The notes beneath the pieces were generated by a model. The model was given only the letters and a program-made list of their open reading frames with translations, was not told the DNA's origin and made no database searches. From Chrysoperla carnea (lineage: Eukaryota; Arthropoda; Insecta; Neuroptera; Chrysopidae): a DNA stretch of 64,000 nucleotides. Below are positions 61,430-64,000 of this stretch, piece after piece; the stretch's first letter is position 1, and each line of letters starts with the position of its first letter. Location of the stretch: assembly GCF_905475395.1 (NCBI RefSeq), contig NC_058337.1, forward strand, positions 137,537,960 to 137,601,959. The letters are read 5' to 3'. The position numbers were made by a program, and so were the translations under genes.

Positions 61430-63670
61430 TAGTATGCTAATAATTTCTATTTTCAAACTATGAACTTTTAATTATTCATACTAAACTTAATTTAAAAACT
61501 AAAAAGAAAAAAAACACAGTTATTACAAAGTTTTAAAACAAAAAATTGTTGTAAAATATCTGCCGACGGAGGTGAGTTTTCGCGATAATCTGTCGCGACG
61601 TTTCCAACGGTAAAACTGTCTGGAAATTATAAAATTTATATTGATAAAAAGACGAGAAATTTTATTTTAAAATCTGTAATTTTCTTTAATTTTTACAGGA
61701 ATGCTCATTAGTAAAATTTGTAAACGCAATAGCTCTCAGATGTCAAAGTTGCTTCATTCTTACCTACTTGCAGTAAGAAAATAACTATTCCAAATTCAGC
61801 CCCCTTGAAATCTACTTTTTTGTGACGCTACCAGCACTTACAACCATATTTACCAAAGTTAGTCAGAGGGACGAAGACGAAGAAGAAGTAAGAATATGCT
61901 TTGGTACTTTTAAATACATGCACATTCACATCAGTAAGTAAGTGTATTCCCATTGGATTTTAAGGATAAAATTTAAATCTATTAAATTCACAAGACTTGA
62001 AAATATTTATGTTAGGATTGTGTTGGATTTGCATTGGGATATTATTGTTCATTTAGATAGAAAATTGATTTGAAATCCTTTTGACTGGAGTACTTGGTAC
62101 TACACAAACCAGTTAAGAGTGGATTCTGTATTATTATATTATTATTTAAATATAAAATATAAACTTTTAGAATTTACAGTTGTATATAAATAAAATTTTA
62201 TTGCGTTTTAAAGGTGATATCGATATTAGATATGTACAGAAATCGAAAATTTATTTATATAATCAGTCCGGAGGTGTGCTTATACACTGACCGGATCAAA
62301 TACTAAGATAACGATAAAACAGTTAACAGTAAAACTTTCAGTTACAACTGGTGTTTAATTTCGAACATGATGTAAAACAAACTACTAAGCTCAACTACAG
62401 AGCTTCATGACTAAGATCATATTTTCCCGTGAAAATTAAGTCATTCTTTCTTCATAATTGTAAGACATAAAATAGTAGCTTTAAACCGCGGTTCACATGC
62501 GTATTTGTCCTAAAATAACTGGCAAAGCCCATTAAGAAGTAAAAATTTATCATATTATTTTATTGCTTAAATAAGAAAGGATTTAATAATACTAGGAATT
62601 TCAATAAAACTTTATTTATAAATACATTTTTTGATTTACAAAGTTTCCAAAAATCACAAAAAATTCCTAGGTCATCGGGCTTTTTATTATTATTTTATCG
62701 TTCAAAGTTGGCTGAAAAAATGATGAATCATATAGGTTATCCTTTTTAATTGGATAATTCTATATCAAAACATCTAGAGAATGTGATAAAAAAAAACATC
62801 TAAAATATTTAGACAACCTTGTAGTTTATAATAATACCATAAAAATATAAGGTTGTCGATGATATAAAAACAAAATTTTAAATTAATTATGAGTTCATCG
62901 AAGATCCATCATTTGATGAACAGAGACGACTATAGTAAGAGTACTGAAGATTGAAAAGCGATATTTATATTATCAAATTTATAACCTTCACTTGCACACA
63001 ATATATTATATATTTTTGTAGTTGTGTGGTATTGTAAAGCCAAAAATAACTTATTACTTCACTACAAAACATGTATTTGGTTTACATATGTACCGTGCAA
63101 CAAACCAAAACTTTTTTACAATACTGTAGGGTGCCAATCACCTCAAATTGTTGAATAATAAAAATGTTTAACTATTAAATTATAAAGAAATGATTTCTCA
63201 TGTTTTTTACCAACTTGTGTATTTTGAACCAGTAATCAATAAAAAGATTATAATAATTTAAGGTATAAGATGGTAGAAGGAATAAAGCCAGCCTAAAGGT
63301 ATATATTATTATGCTATGCGTAAGATATAAATTTTCTTTTATTGTTATCAATTTCATTTAAATGATAAAAATATTCAAATCAAAATATTTTTATCGAATT
63401 AAATGAATCTTTAGACTTTATTTTTAAATAAGTATTTTTTTCAGTATGTTAAAGTGTATAATAAAGTTGTTTTCCTTTTTTGCCGAAAGAAATGAAAATT
63501 TTAAAAGATAATTATATCTAATATTCAAGACAATAAACACATCACGTTTTCTTCATCAAGTCCTTCATCGATTCGTCGTCAATAAATACTAGGAAATAAA
63601 ATTGTTTATAAAGAAATTTTATTTAAAAAATATAATTAAAAAACATACAGCAGACATATATTTCGCGTAA
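61430..63670. other. Intergenic, nothing identified
   Basis: AT-rich, no coding or repeat structure that I can support. Confidence 0.4.
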
Positions 63671-63910
63671 TATCGATATTTCGATTGCAACGCAACCATC
63701 GTCAGTGGCTAAATTTATTCATTGAATTATATAAATCAAAAGTAAATATGAAAACAACAAAAGACTTTTTCAAGACCACCTAATTTTTTGAAACAGTTCA
63801 CAATGCATTAAATAATTTGTTGTGAACTATTACAAACAATTTTTTTGGTGGTGTTATATTAATAAATTAAGCTACTGACGATGGTTGTTTCGCAATCAAA
63901 ATATCGATAA
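63671..63910. mobile_element. Palindromic foldback element
   Basis: TATCGATATTTCGATTGCAACGCAACCATCGTCAGT at the left is mirrored by ACTGACGATGGTTGTTTCGCAATCAAAATATCGATA at the right. The centre has a further small hairpin (AGTTCACAA/TTGTGAACT). Confidence 0.65.
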
Positions 63911-64000
63911 TTATCTAAATGCAGGTCTTTTGGATGTTTTTTCATTATATTTTTTAAATAAAATTTCGTAATATACAATTTCATTTCGAATATCTTGATA

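Noticed and set aside
1-64000. CRISPR arrays, rRNA, operons or bacterial promoters
   Set aside because: Nothing of this kind was seen; the sequence is plainly eukaryotic and the tandem repeats lack unique spacers of regular length.

Overview
The window is AT-rich eukaryotic DNA, almost certainly from an arthropod and probably an insect. The evidence is split genes with GT/AG introns, TATA boxes followed about 30 bases later by TCAGT-type initiators, AATAAA signals, and a dense mix of short transposon relics: TA-flanked mariner-like MITEs, TTAA-flanked foldbacks, Helitron-like ends, tRNA-headed SINEs and a LINE reverse-transcriptase remnant. I cannot fix the insect order from the sequence.

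The one clear genic region is 22.4-33.6 kb. It holds a tandem array of four paralogous genes, all on the minus strand, here called A (22443-24338), B (27472-28528), C (28760-30310) and D (31417-33536). A and D have the same design. A 24-base first coding exon (M-K-[IV]-x-N-x-x-L) is joined by a phase-0 intron to one large exon opening [FL]-[TA]-V-C, so the signal peptide is split by the intron. B and C have the same exon-2 opening (FSVC, FTVL). A probable, longer first exon can be proposed for B. The first exon of C seems to have lost its donor. The predicted products are secreted, low in complexity and very acidic. C and D clearly share their N-terminal mature region. A, C and D share a short Cys-containing C-terminal tail. 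The acidic middle differs in each: SDEE/PPYLDEE runs in A, about 45 copies of an EWGNEEDD-like octamer in C, and three 29-residue SSEEDDGLTWNKD units in D. B instead has a charged coiled-coil and an Asp/Asn/Tyr/Phe-rich tail. Function is unknown. Structural or extracellular roles (silk, glue, saliva, cuticle or eggshell matrix) are guesses.

Outside the array I find no confident gene. There is a candidate 48-residue secreted peptide on the plus strand at 25950-26096, a broken ankyrin-repeat fragment at 44572-44900 (minus), and a decayed LINE at about 20290-20840. The rest (1-20 kb, 33.6-64 kb) is intergenic DNA built of repeats: a ~305-bp tandem unit in three places (10.7-11.4, 14.3-14.7 and 42.0-42.6 kb), a dispersed repeat at 5.5, 18.4 and 44.0 kb, several palindromic foldbacks, and a neat nested insertion at 56.5-58.9 kb in which a mariner-type MITE with a TA duplication sits in one arm of a larger palindrome.
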